Of a stretch of DNA of 64,000 bases, positions 1 to 12,914 are shown piece after piece (position 1 is the first letter of the stretch; the number at the start of each line of letters is the position of its first letter). The stretch covers positions 14,379,501-14,443,500 of the forward strand of contig JAILWY010000010.1 in the NCBI GenBank assembly GCA_022113835.1, written 5' to 3'. A program made the position numbers and the translations under genes. The stretch is from Atopsyche davidsoni (Eukaryota; Arthropoda; Insecta; Trichoptera; Hydrobiosidae). The notes beneath the pieces were generated by a model. The model had not been told where the DNA came from. It ran no database searches and saw only the letters and a list, made by a program, of their open reading frames with translations.

Positions 1-3000
1 ATTAATAACTTAATATAATTTCATACATTTATAAACTATTTAATGTATTAAGATATATTTGCAGTAATTATAATCATTCCGAGCCATTATTTAAAATTAT
101 GTTGGTAATATCGGTTTTTGTATGAAATTATGACAATTTATCTTTCAACGACAGCTCTATGGAAGATGAGTGAACGAAAATCAACGCAACTTTAGCTGAT
201 TTATCTTTGATAAGTAGATGGCTCGGATAATCACTGACCAGGCTTCTTGCATTTTTACCCACTTGTAAATGTAAAACGAGATGGTATGGTTGATTTTTAT
301 ATGAAGATATAGAAATATGTTTGATTATCATTCGCTTTTGGTTTTTTATTTTATTTGATATAGCAAATAATATTTAAAGTTAAAAAAAGTACCTTTGTGC
401 TTTTGAACTTAGAAAATACGATTATGGGTGATTTTTGTTTCTTAATTTATTTATAACTCAAATTAAATAAAAACTATTTTAAGGCATAAAATTATTATTT
501 TAAAAAATGTATTATTATATTTTTTGAACTTCACAAAGCTCTTGTTATAAATAGAATTTGATTACTGAAATTGAAATTTCATTTGTGTAAAATGAAAATA
601 TGTAGTAACGAAAACGTGCTTATCTAGAGGAACTAGCGCAATATTAAATATAAATTTGTTTAAGCTTTTTAAAAAAAATTGTAATTAAAAAATATATTTA
701 AGGATTCGTTCAAGTATTGCCGTAAACTTGTATTTATTTTTCCGCAGTAATTACTTAATAGAGAAGTATTTCTTTGTCTGAATTCTTGGTATATATTCGA
801 ACTCTTCTTTATTGAAATCTTCTGCAGCTACTAGAGTTATATTATTAGTGTGAGATTCAAAGAAATTAAATAAGGTTTTTAGTGTTATAAAGGGTTTATA
901 TCTCAAAGGCGTTAAGTTTGTTATAGTTGAGAACCATACAAAATATTTCATGAAATTTATACGGGTTCGTATCACAATGAATTGTTTTGAAATTCATGAA
1001 ACCGGAAATTTATATCCCGGACATGTTTTAGTACTGAGGACTAAGAACATACTAATCCAACATTAAAGGTTTTAATATTGGTTCACTTTTGCGAGTTTTG
1101 CACTTTTTTAAGTGCCATTATTACTATAATATATTTTTTGCCTCTTTGACCTAAGTGGTAAATATTTCATGTTAAGTAAAGTTGCGTTGCCACATCACTT
1201 ACTCGTATTTCATAAATCCTCGAATAAAAATTAAAAATACATTTCAATTCAATGTAATATTTACTAACTTATTAACAATTTGAAATCTCAAGTGGGAGTT
1301 CAAAAATAACCTTTGAAACGCCAGCGTGCACTTGGGAGACTTTCGTGGGAAGTTTCGTACAGCAAACAAACTCGAACATTTCAATCATTACAAAATATGC
1401 TCTGTTACATCTCATAAACAGCATTGAACCTGAACGTTTTCATTAGTTAAATAATCCACCGAATGCTTCTTGAGCCAGACATAAATTAAATACGTCTATT
1501 ATCAAAATATCACGGGAGCTCCGCCTGACATTATTTATAAGACAAGTATGTATTTATAAACATATACTTATATAAAAGTTAAAGCAATAAACTATTGCGT
1601 CCTTAAAATTATTTATTGCCGTGATTTATTAGACTCGTTTTTATTCATTGAGCATAACTGCTTATCTTTATTTTGGACTCACCACACGCCACTGGTATAT
1701 ACATATACTCCTGGCCATAGACAATACAATACTTATTAATTATTCATACTTTTTTAACATCCATTATTGATGTTTGTATTGTTATTATAATAGAACACGG
1801 TGTGGTAGTACTATAAATTTGATATACGCACTTTGAATAAAATTAATAAATGCTTGAAAAGATTTCTTTCAATTTTTAATAGTTCCGCAATAAAATGTAA
1901 TATCTTTTAGCAGAGTGCTTATCTTGGTTTTAGTGTTGGCAAAGCCAAAGTATTTCAGGTTCGACGCCCGCCAGTACACACCGCTTTGTTTACGTCTGCC
2001 GGGCGCCGCGCGTCTCTATACTTAACAGTTTGTTCACGTAAACAAACGACATGTATTCACACGAACATCTCCAGTATAAACTCAAAATAATTGCGCACAT
2101 GTATCAATTTAAACTTTAATTCAAACTATTATCTTATTCTTTATTTGGAAAGGGTATTACAAATTACCGATATTTTTACTCTAGCGAATATCGGAATATT
2201 AAAAATCGGTTCTCGGTATTTGTCGTTTTTACCTAAATACTCATCAAAAAAGTGTGGTTTTCAAGTATATCAATGAAAAAAAAATAAATAAATAATAGTT
2301 TGGTTTAATTAGAATATTTTTATTTTTTACGCATAAAATTTAATAATAAAAAAGGCATAAGTTCGTGTAAAACTCAAATAGAAAAAAAGTTCCTAACGTT
2401 TTACGTGAGGATTAAGGCTGGTGTGTCTGGATGATCTACTCACCCTATGATAGACAAACTACTAAAACACGAAAGGTAGGGGGGATTTCACGATCTAGGG
2501 TCACATTTCGTTATTTTTTTTGTCATACTTACACCACATCACAAAATAGTTTTTTTTTTTCTATTAGCATTTCTTCGTTTCTTTTTAATAACAACTGTGG
2601 TAAGTGACGACTGATTTTACTTGTATTTACGCAATAAATTTTATAAATTATATGATAAGATGGGTAGAATACCCATCTTATCATATAATTTATATATATT
2701 TTTTATAATGATCACATGAAACCAGAGAGAATTTAATTTTTTTGGCATGATAGTCAAGTCTCGCGAGGTGACCCGCTGGGAGTTCAGGGAACTTGTATTC
2801 CGTGCTATCAAAGCCATAAAACAAGCACTAAAACATTAATGTCCCATTCTCCACAGAGGCCACTCGCTCCAAACCAAAATAAAGAGCTCGCTTATGCCAC
2901 AGTTTTAATTTGATCTACTATAGTACACGAGCACGCCACGCAAGTTGCAAAGCCGTACTGATTCATTCTGGAAAATTGCCATCCTATTCGTTCTGAATCG

Positions 3001-6000
3001 CGAGCAGACTAATCAAGCAACACAGAGTAGAACACCGCTACAGATATCTAAAAATTACGAGAAATATTAACATTGCAAATATCACGTTGCAATCAACATC
3101 ATAAAAGTGAACTTTGGTGAGCTAACTGACAATGTTGCGCCGAGAGCAAATTTTCCGGTTGAGTTTCAAACATTAATTGGCATATTAAAAAAATAAAATA
3201 TTTATCAAATTTTTATCAGTTAAAGCACTACATTCACTTAGAACGACTCTTCACCGCTTTACTTCTATGAAAAATAAAAACACTTAATTACTATTTATGT
3301 CATTCTTGGGTACATTGTGAATTTATTTTATTTTAAAACCAAATATATTCCATTTAAATTGCTAATACTTTCATCTGAAATGAGGCTGTAGTTTGTTATT
3401 AGTCTGAACATATCTTATCAAAACATTAGAGAAACCACCTTAGCTTTGATCTCATTTTTCATGTCAGCCAGAATGACATATCAAATTCAACATAAAGCAA
3501 AATTGACTTATTTTGCGTAAATTACAGGTTCAACAAACTAAATTATAGCATAGCCTCAAATCATTTCATAAATAAAATTACATAAATAAACATATGTTTT
3601 TCGTATGTTGTTTTTCTTTTGGTGCAAAAAAATTAAAATCATAAACGAATTTATAGAAACCATACTGCGGCAAATACGAGTGATTCATATTTTTTTTTTT
3701 TTAAAAAGTATGATTAAATATTGTTGTATTTATAAACATGGTTCATTTATAAAATATTATTTAATTTTCAAATTCAGATTTCTAAGCTAGTCCAATATTT
3801 AATATTCCCAAAAGCACACTATTTTTTGGTTTTGTTAAACTATTCTGAAAGGTTCAAGTTTTGTTATTTATTCAGTTAGAAATTTTTAGAAAATATGAAT
3901 CTTAAAATGAAATTCTCATCTTGTTATTGACTTAAATATAAATATTTAGCGGTTTAGAGGAAAAATCGTGATTTTATGACTTAGTTTATGATATATTGAA
4001 ACTTAGTTTGATAATAGTTGAATGCATTTATTATTTTAACAAAATATATTTTTAATACTCTCAGAACATAATTATAACCAATTAATTATCAAGTGTGATG
4101 TATATTTCCAACACCAATATTCTGTTGAAATGAATTACTGGGGTCAATTAAATATTTTATTCTGGGTTTGCTTGGTTTATATCTGAACCCCCTGTCTCCT
4201 GGAATGTCGTTAGAATCAATATAATAAATGGTTTTGACAGTTGTCCCTGCATTGGTACACTAGGCGCTGAGATTCTGGCAATATCGCTTTGGGTATGCTT
4301 ATTAGCTTTTTACAGCCGGAGTGGGCACTTCTGCGCGAGTTACTTACTTGCAGCGTAATTCTCTATTCTCTATACAGCTAGCATGGGATTTGTGCGTTTT
4401 TAGTATCGGAAGCGATGACGAAGTCACTCCTCCTATATAGCGTCATAAAAAAAGCAGTTTTGGTAATATTGCTTACATTATCTAGAGTTTCTTCAACTTT
4501 TCCATTTATTACCTGAAATACAAGAGGTATTTCTTTTTTACGAACCGTACTTGAAATTTATTACATACAATTTTTATTCTATTAAAATTTATTTTATAAA
4601 TCGTTGTTTTCGCCTGCAATTCACGTATTATATTCATTTAAAATAATATTAAAGTTAAATAAACAGCGATCTATATTTATTTTTATGATGATATTATTTT
4701 TGTATGTTTCACATTCTCAAAAGATCCACTGTCTAAAAAACTGAAGAAAAAAAAATGCACGATTTAGTATGGCATAATATACCATAGAAATTTTTATTTA
4801 AAATTAGCAGTGTCTTAGATTATTTAATTTTTTTATATTAATAAGGAGTATTCTTTGTGAAAGGCATTTACGTCAGAATATTTTCACAAATCCAGTTGAG
4901 AGCTGCTGGGGGGAAGCTGCCAAAGAAGGCCGTTTCAGAATTCTATGATGATATTTGAAAATAAATTAGAGAACTTTTGCATTTGAAAATCTCAGCTCCG
5001 ACAGCCCGTATTGAGTAGAAATATAAAACCTGTATATTAAATCGCATCAAAACTATAAATTTAAACTTAATTTTTTTATTTTCATAGCATCTGATAATTC
5101 ATCGTGAAGTGTTGCAATAATACTATTTTTAAGGGGTTTTATTAATTTTTAGTAAACAAATAAAATTGTGGGCGTCAATGAGGGACCCACGTGAATTTGA
5201 GAGGCACACGAAGGTTTGAGAAACCCCGTCCCAGCCCAGCGTGGCGGTCACTAGAGGTCTGTAATTGTCGGGTTTATAGCGCCAGCCACTAAAGAAGTTA
5301 TTTCGGTTCGCAATGGGATCCCGATGCTGGATGCGGACCGGCGGCCGTAAGTCAGCTCTCGCGTGCCCGACGGGTAGCCTGGGACTTATGGCGTCATTGC
5401 ATAATCCCAACAATACATATGCTACTCCGCCGTGACTCGACCCTTTAAGATCCTAAAATATCGTATATCTTTTACTTAATGCTCAACAAACAATAATATT
5501 TTTTTTTTTTATTAATTTCATGTTTAATTGTTTTATTGAATATTAACAATACTCATAGTGAAATTCTTGAATTGGTATAAGGTAGCGTAAGAAGACAAAT
5601 GACAAAAGGTAAGAACAGCAGGATACACGTAGATAGTTTTGAAAATATTTTTGTCCAGAGGTAAAGAAATAGCAGCTAAGGAATATAAGTTTAAAAATAA
5701 TCCCGTTGAGTCTTGTCACTTAAGCGGTTGTTGTATGATATCCTCTGTAGTGAAATTCATAATATAAGATACTTGTGGTTCTGTTGTCTGCTAGTACTGA
5801 GGACGTGATAACTGAAATCGAGTAAATTTATGATGCTTCATAGAAATGGAACAAATAATAAATAAAACATGTTTTAGGAATTCAGTACTAAAACCTTTTT
5901 CAGGAAGTAATTTTTCTTTCGCTTTGTGTTTCTTTTCTACTGAATATCAGGACTATTGTGACATTAAGCTTGTTGGTGTTTCCTCTAAATCAAGATACTT

Positions 6001-7931
6001 AAAATCTGCTTCATCTGTGAGACAAGGTGATGCTAGAATTCTTTTTACTTTTAGTTTTTGGGAAATTGTAAAACAATTCTTATAATTTCAAGTACGTAGT
6101 TATCGTTTCTAGTATAAAAATATATAAACTACTATCGTAAATTTTCTTTATAAACATGCATAATAAAAATTAACAACTTTATTTGAAAATAAAGTTGTTG
6201 TTCGTATAAATATATATATTATTTTAATACGGGAGTAGTGATCTTGAAAATGATACCCACAGAAAATAACATAGTGTCATCCAGCTTTGGCAATAAAAAC
6301 TTTCTTAATAAAACTTTCTTCTTCCACGCTCACCAATTAACCACTGTTACATATTTGCTGCCCTTATACCAGTTCCATAAAGTTTCAAAAAGTCATCAAG
6401 TATTTTATGTGGAACCAAAAACCAATTGTCGCGTAATTCAGTGACTATTAGGATTGCTTCCCGACTAGATGTTACCGTCTTTAAATCCGGGTGGGTCAAA
6501 ATGGTTTTTCAGTTTTCCTAATGATTTAAAAGTTATAAATTATCCTCAGATTTTCTTTATTGCAACTTGCCCACATACTCTATCTCTTGCAACCTTCTAT
6601 TAATTATAAAGTAGCGTAATTATAGACTTTTGATCTCAAATTATCTGACTTTTTCATTTTTTTTTTAGTTTAACATTAAAGGCTTTAAACTTAAAAGATT
6701 TTTTAAATATAAGTATTTTATAAATATTGAAAATAAAAAAATACCTTAAGTATTACGTACTATTTATTTGGACTTGTATAATTTTTTTACTAACCATAAT
6801 CATGGCAAAATAATTCTCCAACATCAAGCAATATACGTAGAACACTTATGGTATACAACGTCTGAGCTAAGATGTTTATTTGGTTTTTGTTAATTCTTAT
6901 TGGCAGTCAAAATACCATAGACTTTTATATAGTAACTGATTTTTGTTGTCAATTAGAATCTTGGTAATTTTTCATATTAGAATAGACATTAGTTCTAATT
7001 TCTATACAGGTGATTTCGTGGACCATGCGTGACCTTCTTATTTTACCAAATGTTCTAGAAACCCGTATATACATACCGAAGCTGGCTGTGAGAGAAACGC
7101 ACACACAAGCAGAGAATCTGGAAGTTTAAAACGGTTTACAAAGTTTCCATCGCTTCCAAATCTTTATCACGTCCGAGCCAACTGTTTTATATCTTTTTCT
7201 TAAGTCGTTCTCACAACTTCCCTTTGGGCGTTTTGTTCCCGCACGGCTCCGCTATCAACTAAACTTGGCTTAAACAACGTTTCCTTTAATACTCTAAAGG
7301 TTTTCATGTTTTAAACAAATTCAACAAAAGTATAATATTTATTCGAATAGTAACAGCCAGATTTGTTTCAACTCACAAGTTTTTTTAACATTAGTGTTAA
7401 AAATAGATCTAAATATTGTTTTAGCGATACGTCTGACTTATTAAGTATTTTGACGTTAATAAAATTTCTTAAAAAATGTCAGAATATTGTGCTGTTTTAT
7501 ATAAATATTCATATTATAATGAATTGTAAAACGATATCAATATAAGTAAACAGATTCTAATATTTGTTTGCATCGTACAGAAAATTGCTTATATTATATT
7601 TTAATATTTTAGTTAAAAATTGAGGATACTCAAAAATGATTATTAATGTTGTATTAACGATCCTCATATATTATTTTTGATAAATACTGATTTTATCGAT
7701 TACATGCAGCTGCAAGTATTCTTCTATCTAAACAGGTCAATTAAACTGCTAACTAAAATAACAATGGTTAATACTTTTGAATTTAGTGTATATCAAATCA
7801 AAGTACCAAGAAAATTCAAAGAACTCATAGGTATCCAATTTTTTTTATCAAAACTGCTTGAGTATTTGTTTCCGTTATGTTTTATTTTAATGGTAGTTCA
7901 CATTCCTGATATTTGTCTGTCATTGTTTCAG
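1..7931. other. AT-rich non-coding DNA upstream of the first visible Ig exon (probable 5' intron)
   Basis: No exon of the Ig gene could be placed here. The first visible exon at 7932 begins in phase 1 and inside an Ig domain, so an upstream exon with the start codon and signal peptide must exist, probably before the window. The stretch is mostly AT-rich. It holds a perfect hairpin at 2642-2694, GC-rich patches near 1945-2050 and 5165-5450, and one protein-like minus-strand ORF (751-975) that I could not identify. Confidence 0.6.
2642..2694. repeat. Perfect inverted repeat, 25-bp arms, 3-base loop
   Basis: Bases 2642-2666 are the exact reverse complement of 2670-2694, with loop GAA between. 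The arm core reads GATAAGATGGGTA. The sequence is not simple (TA)n, so pairing over 25 bases is not explained by composition alone. It may be a palindromic duplication, a mini hairpin element or a structured RNA. Confidence 0.95.
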
Positions 7932-8055
7932 CCATCGCTGAAACCGCAGTCGGGGTGGCGGGTGGCGGAGTCAAGCTGCCCTGCGCTCTCGGCAACGCTG
8001 GTGGAGCAAGTCTGGCGATCTGGTATAAAGAAGGACATGACAAGCCGGTGTATAC
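7932..8055 (+). CDS. side-like: Sidestep-type Ig protein, exon with first half of Ig domain 1
   Basis: The exon lies between a TTTCAG acceptor and a GTAAGT donor. It starts with two bases completing a codon and ends with two bases of the next. Translation includes VAGGGVKLPCALG, with the first Ig cysteine, and LAIWYKEGHDKPVYT, with the core tryptophan. WYKEG followed by a P-(I/V)-Y segment is typical of the first V-type Ig domain of Sidestep family proteins, which are insect transmembrane adhesion and guidance receptors first known from motor axon guidance. Its phase joins cleanly to the exon at 8661. The assignment to the family is firm; which Side paralogue it is cannot be told. An overlapping longer ORF (7677-8063) is in the wrong frame. 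Confidence 0.93.
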
Positions 8056-8660
8056 GTAAGTGACCAACTAAATCATTGGCTGAAAAATAGAAAAAATATG
8101 AGCAAAATAAGCTCAAAAAAATCAGCATATCAAATAACCTGCTATTATCAAAAGCACTCAATTTATTTTGTGATTTTTTTCTTTACATAATTCAAAGTTA
8201 TGTGGTTTTTGTATGATATTAATTTTTATTTGGCTTAAATTATTTTGTTGTTTTAATTTTTATTATTTATTTTACATTTATTAAGATTTATAATAATATT
8301 GTGATAAATATTGTTCTTGACATAATGTGTAATTCAATATTTACTTCAATCGATTTGTTGTGATGGTACATATCTATGTTAGTATTAAAGTATTAATGAA
8401 AATCTTGACATGTTGTATGTAAAACTTTTAATCTGAAAGAGAGTGAATAAGCTCCAGTGTCTACGATACTTTGAGTATGACTTGTATACTTTAGTAACGG
8501 CCTATAAGTTGTTTGTTTCAACAACCTACACGTATAAAAGGAGTCTTTGCATGTGTACAGAGTAAAAAGTAATGTTCTTTGTGTAGTTATATATATTACA
8601 ATATTTAAAATCTCCATGGCTAGGATTAGTTTTATGGAATAATTTGATTTATTTCGGCAG
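8056..8660 (+). other. Intron of the Ig gene
   Basis: AT-rich intron of 605 bp between the two exons of the Ig1 N-terminal half. It begins GTAAGT and ends CGGCAG. I see no other gene in it. Confidence 0.85.
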
Positions 8661-8771
8661 TTGGGATAGCAGATCCCGCGCCCCCGAGCACGCCCGTCAC
8701 TGGTCCGCGCCCCTGCTTGAAGGCCGCGCCCACTTCTCTCCTCCGGCAGCTCTCAGGCTCAACAACCTTAG
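8661..8771 (+). CDS. side-like: Sidestep-type Ig protein, exon with middle of Ig domain 1
   Basis: The exon follows a CGGCAG acceptor and ends before GTATGT. In the frame carried over from 8055 it reads TWDSRSRAPEHARHWSAPLL and then a segment ending AALRLNNLR. An R-x-W-S block followed by an A-L-x-L-x-N-(L/V) strand is the usual layout of Sidestep Ig1 between the core tryptophan and the second cysteine. The exon is far more GC-rich than its flanking introns. One base completes the incoming codon, and two bases (AG) are left for the next exon. Confidence 0.92.
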
Positions 8772-9403
8772 GTATGTCACAAAAGCAGCTCATCATCCGC
8801 ATTGAATTTCATGGCAACCAATAGGCCATTGGTAATTCACAGCTGATTGGATTTCTTTCATCCGCACTAGCTTTATTTTCAATACTTCAGATAACAGTAA
8901 CAAAAAATATTATTTGCCAAATACCCAGAAGATTACTTACATTGTTGTTTATGTACAGTTTTGCTTTTTGGGGATAACTTCAAATTTAAGAACCCCTTTA
9001 AAGCTCTAAGCAGTTTAGCCAATTCAATTTACAGAATTTTTTGTTAAGATGCGACGGGTATCTGTGACAATAAACGGAGATTTTTCCGTTATTTTAAGTT
9101 AATTTTAGATTTAGACGTAACAATAAATACAAAATCATGTTTGTACTGTTGCTTTTTGTCTTGTAAAATATAATCAATGTGTTGTACGTAGTGTTCTTTG
9201 TTTTGATAATGAGTTATAGGATAAAATATACAACACCAAATAACTTTTTTACTTGATATCTTCAAAGCTGTGAAGCTTTTGTTTCTTCTTAGAACACTTT
9301 TTATTGTTATTAAAATTAATTATATTAAAACACAAAGGCACACTTGAAACAATGATAAAGAAGTTTCAACTTCAAAATAATGCAAAACAACGTATTGTTT
9401 CAG
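8772..9403 (+). other. Intron of the Ig gene
   Basis: AT-rich intron of 632 bp, beginning GTATGT and ending TTTCAG. No other feature seen. Confidence 0.85.
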
Positions 9404-9489
9404 AGCTGAAGACACTGGCGTGTATAGATGCAGAATTGACTTCCAAAAATCACCCACCAGAAATACGAGAGTCAACTTGACTGTCATCA
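9404..9489 (+). CDS. side-like: Sidestep-type Ig protein, exon with end of Ig domain 1
   Basis: This short 86-base exon lies between TTTCAG and GTAAGT. It reads [20 protein letters not shown] and then NTRVNLTVI. The D-x-G-x-Y-x-C signature gives the second cysteine of Ig1, pairing with the cysteine in the exon at 7932. CRxDFxxSPTRN followed by V-N-L-T-V-I is strongly typical of Sidestep proteins. It exits in phase 1. An 280-bp AT-rich intron follows. Confidence 0.95.
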
Positions 9490-9769
9490 GTAAGTTTACA
9501 TTTATCGTGAGCGATTAACACCTAGGTTTTTTTTTTTAAGAAAAATTATTTATACAATGGTATATTAAAATAATTAAAATATAGGTTAAAATTCAAATTT
9601 AATAAAATATAAAATTACTTATTTTATTATGATGGAGGAAAAAAACATAAAAGCTTACCTCAGAATCTAAATGTATGCTATTTGATGTAGCTTTTGGTGG
9701 ATTTGATTTGTAAACGTTGTAAATGTGAACAAGGCGATTTGCAACACTCTTCTGTTATTTTATTTTTAG

Positions 9770-9880
9770 TTCCACCTGTTCGAGTCGAGGTCCATGATGA
9801 ATTTCACATGCCGTTAGAGGGGAAGACCAGAGATTATAAGGAAGGAGAGATCATCAGGTTGACCTGTATCGCCCACGGAG
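9770..9880 (+). CDS. side-like: Sidestep-type Ig protein, exon with first half of Ig domain 2
   Basis: The exon starts after TTTTTAG and ends before GTATGT. It reads IPPVRVEVHDEFHMPLEGKT then RDYKEGEIIRLTCIAHGG. YxEG-x(3)-RLTC with a following G-G is the start of Ig2 in this family, here with the first Ig2 cysteine. It leaves one base that is completed by the exon at 34529 to give Gly, so the next exon is about 24.6 kb away. An in-frame ATG-starting ORF (9694-9888) covers part of the same reading, but its first part is intron. Confidence 0.93.
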
Positions 9881-12769
9881 GTATGTAAATTATATCTGCT
9901 TGAGTTTCAAATTAATTTACAACAATTTTATAATTTTAATAAAATATGATTTCCTACTAAATTTAACAAAATTATGAAGAGAAACGATGAAAACCAAGAC
10001 GTTTACAAATGTTTTAAAAACTCATTTATTATATATACTTTTTACTGCCATAGCCGTTACAAACTTCATCACGTATAAACGGAGACAAAATCTGCAATTT
10101 ACTTTTTATAATTAATTCCACATTTTTAACGATATTCTGTAGATTAATATAATCATTTTTATATTTAAAAAACATATATGCCAAAAATAAAATAAATAAA
10201 TTATTAAATTGTGGTTATCTTTAAAAAATTATAATTTATACACTTGTAATAAATAGTTTCCTGGTATACTTGAATAATATAACGGAGGACCAATTTGCCT
10301 TACCTTTTTGTTGCAAAAACAATATTGGAATAACGAATTATTATAAATTAATACAACGCTGAAACTGCTCAATAGCTGCTGTAGACAACCCCGAGTAAGT
10401 GTGTTCCCTTAATTAAGTTGGGCGAGAGTAGGGCTGCCGCATTTGCGCGAGGGGAAAACACCCCACATTCAATCACTTCAATAAATAAAATTAAAAAAGA
10501 CCACCTTTTTAACAACAGTACATCGAAGTTTCTGGATAAACATAGACAAGGGTTATTTTATAGTGAAAAATGTTTCTAAAATAAATACAACCCACAAACA
10601 AATAAATTTCTGAAGTTAAATGATAAGAATGTTTTTGTAAAAGTTCTAATAGTGATTATAAGTTTATACATACAAATATTGATTTTAAATGCGGGTTTTT
10701 TTTATTTTTTACAGAAACCATCGGTTATAAATATATTATTTATTAAAAAAATAATACTGTGTAGAGTTCATTAATTAGATAATTAAGGTTCCTAGCCCTC
10801 GGCAGCCCTGGGTGTGAGAGTTCGCAGGCAGCGCACTGCACAGGTGGCCCACAGGGACCGCGCCAAACCCAATTAATCAATTGAATAATTATTTTTACCA
10901 CTAGATACGGGATCGCGATAAGGTACCGGATTACCATACGACTTACAACTTCCAGGCTCCCTGTACATCCTGTAATTTGCATCCGATTTGAATACAGGGT
11001 GGTCTCTTATCGAATTAATGCTGTTATACAGAGTGGCGCCAAAATTTTGCCAATGTAGAACTCGTTTTTAAAACTTAGGAACTTAAAATTGAAGCAAGAC
11101 TTTTTCATGAACTTACACACTGATTAAAAGTTATTTCGGTCAATACATTAATGCCAAATTCATAACCCTTTCTTTGCCCATGGTCTTTTGCAACAATGCG
11201 CCATGCATGCCAAATTGTCGAACGACATAAAATATACAATTTAGATAGACAAACTACCAGAAAAACACAAAATAAAAACATTTTAATACGCTTCACTTAT
11301 CAACAATGTCTTCAATCTGGTGAACCCACAAAAGGGATAATCCAAATCCTATATCTTAGCTATTTTACTTTAAAAAGGTAAAATAAATATCAAATCAGTA
11401 TATCGTGGAAATACGTGATTAATAAATTTACATTAAAAATACATTTGTAAAATATAAGCTTACTAAAAAAACGAGAAAATGAATCAATCCAAAATGTCTG
11501 CGTCGCCCGACATCGCGTACAAAAGAATAGTTGCTCCACCTAAGAACGTAGAACTCCAGCGATTTAAAGAACAGATAAGTGTCGTCTACGAAAACGAAAA
11601 TATAAAATAACATTGTATCAGATAAAAAGTTCCCCCAACAACTTTCGTCAATTTTTTTGCTATACAAAGTTAGTTAGATATGATATGTGTACATATCACA
11701 ACTCATGGTATGAAAAAAACGTTAGATATGCTCGGAACATATATTTCAGTGATATGGACAAGATGTTCTTGATTGAATAGTAATACAATTTCTTTGATAT
11801 TTATGATTTTTAAAAAATAATTGGGAATAGGATATATAGATAAAAACGGAAATATTTTTGTTATTACTATAAACTTATTTGAATAAATTCAAAAGACAAA
11901 ACAAATGAATTCATCGATGTGTATTATACTTAATTATCCCGGAAAAAATGTTATATAATCTATAATATGTTTCTTATATGATAGAAAACTATGAATAAAA
12001 TAGAGCATTTTTGGTGAGAGCATCGGTTTGGATTCACTCTGTAAACGGCGTGATTTACATGGTTTCTGTACACACACAGGGTGGGGAAACACAATCAGTC
12101 CGCAGAAAGCAGGGCCGAATAATAAGTAAGAATACGCAAACGTGACGTCAGATGGAGCCTGAAATTTCGTCTTTGAAGTGGCTCACTCGCAATCATCATC
12201 AATCACTGTCGATGAATCACTGTGGATGGAGGCTTCCACTTCTTACACTACGCACATTTTAAAACAGTTGTAATTATGGAGAATGGCATTTTAAATCATT
12301 AAGACTAATTTGTTGGGTTTCTTTAGTTTTGGTAAATTAAAATAAATAAATTATAATATAAATTTTTACATATATATTATTTATATGACATTTTATATAT
12401 ATTTTTAAATACATTAAGAAAATACATAGTATAATGGATAGTAGTTTTAATTTATTAAACAACTTCAGCACGAGTTCTTCCCTGTCAGTTAAGTCCGCCT
12501 GAAAATTAATTACGAAATGGTTATGACAAACACATCTCGCAATAATCTCACATAATTTTTTTACTGAAAAAAACGAAACGCCAATAAACCCAATCATATT
12601 TTATTGCTAAGTGTGTATGTACAAAAAAGTCATATCAATACATGTTGGATATTTTTTTTTATTTATTAACAGTTAAATGTTATTTTTTATTCGATTTAAC
12701 CAATAATATAGTTTGGTTTATTGATTTTATTTATTTATTTTATAACATTTATATAGTATAAATTATATA
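9881..12769 (+). other. First part of the 24.6-kb intron
   Basis: Start of the giant intron, AT-rich. It holds a small GC-rich patch near 10790-10870, a TACAGGGTG motif at 10993-11001 and a full CRE-type site at 12143-12150. No gene is supported. The ORFs here are short with no recognisable domain. Confidence 0.75.
12143..12150. promoter_or_regulatory. CRE-type palindrome TGACGTCA
   Basis: Exact TGACGTCA, the consensus bound by CREB/ATF bZIP dimers. It lies next to a slightly GC-richer stretch. It is one of five intact copies in the window. Binding is inferred only from the consensus. Confidence 0.4.
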
Positions 12770-12914
12770 AATCTTACAAAGCGTAGAAGATAGAATTTTA
12801 ATAATAATCAAATTTAATTGATATATTTATTTATATATATTAAATAAATATATATAAATATATTAAATAAATTTGTTTATTGTTAAAGTTCTATCTTCTA
12901 AGCTTTTTAGGATT
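12770..12914. repeat. Long imperfect hairpin, about 60-70-bp arms (MITE-like or hairpin RNA candidate)
   Basis: The left arm from 12770 and the right arm ending at 12914 are reverse complements with few mismatches. Both carry a non-simple block: AGAAGATAGAA on the left, TTCTATCTTCT on the right. The outer part is unique sequence and the inner part is AT-rich. The whole unit is about 145 bp with almost no loop. It could be a foldback MITE or a transcribed hairpin within the intron. No target-site duplication was established. Confidence 0.85.

Noticed and set aside
1955..1970. B-box-like GGTTCGACGCC motif
   Set aside because: No paired T arm or acceptor stem could be formed around it.
7677..8063. 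128-codon plus-strand ORF
   Set aside because: It overlaps the Ig exon at 7932-8055 in a different frame and its first part is intron. The splice-consistent frame gives the conserved Ig1 sequence.
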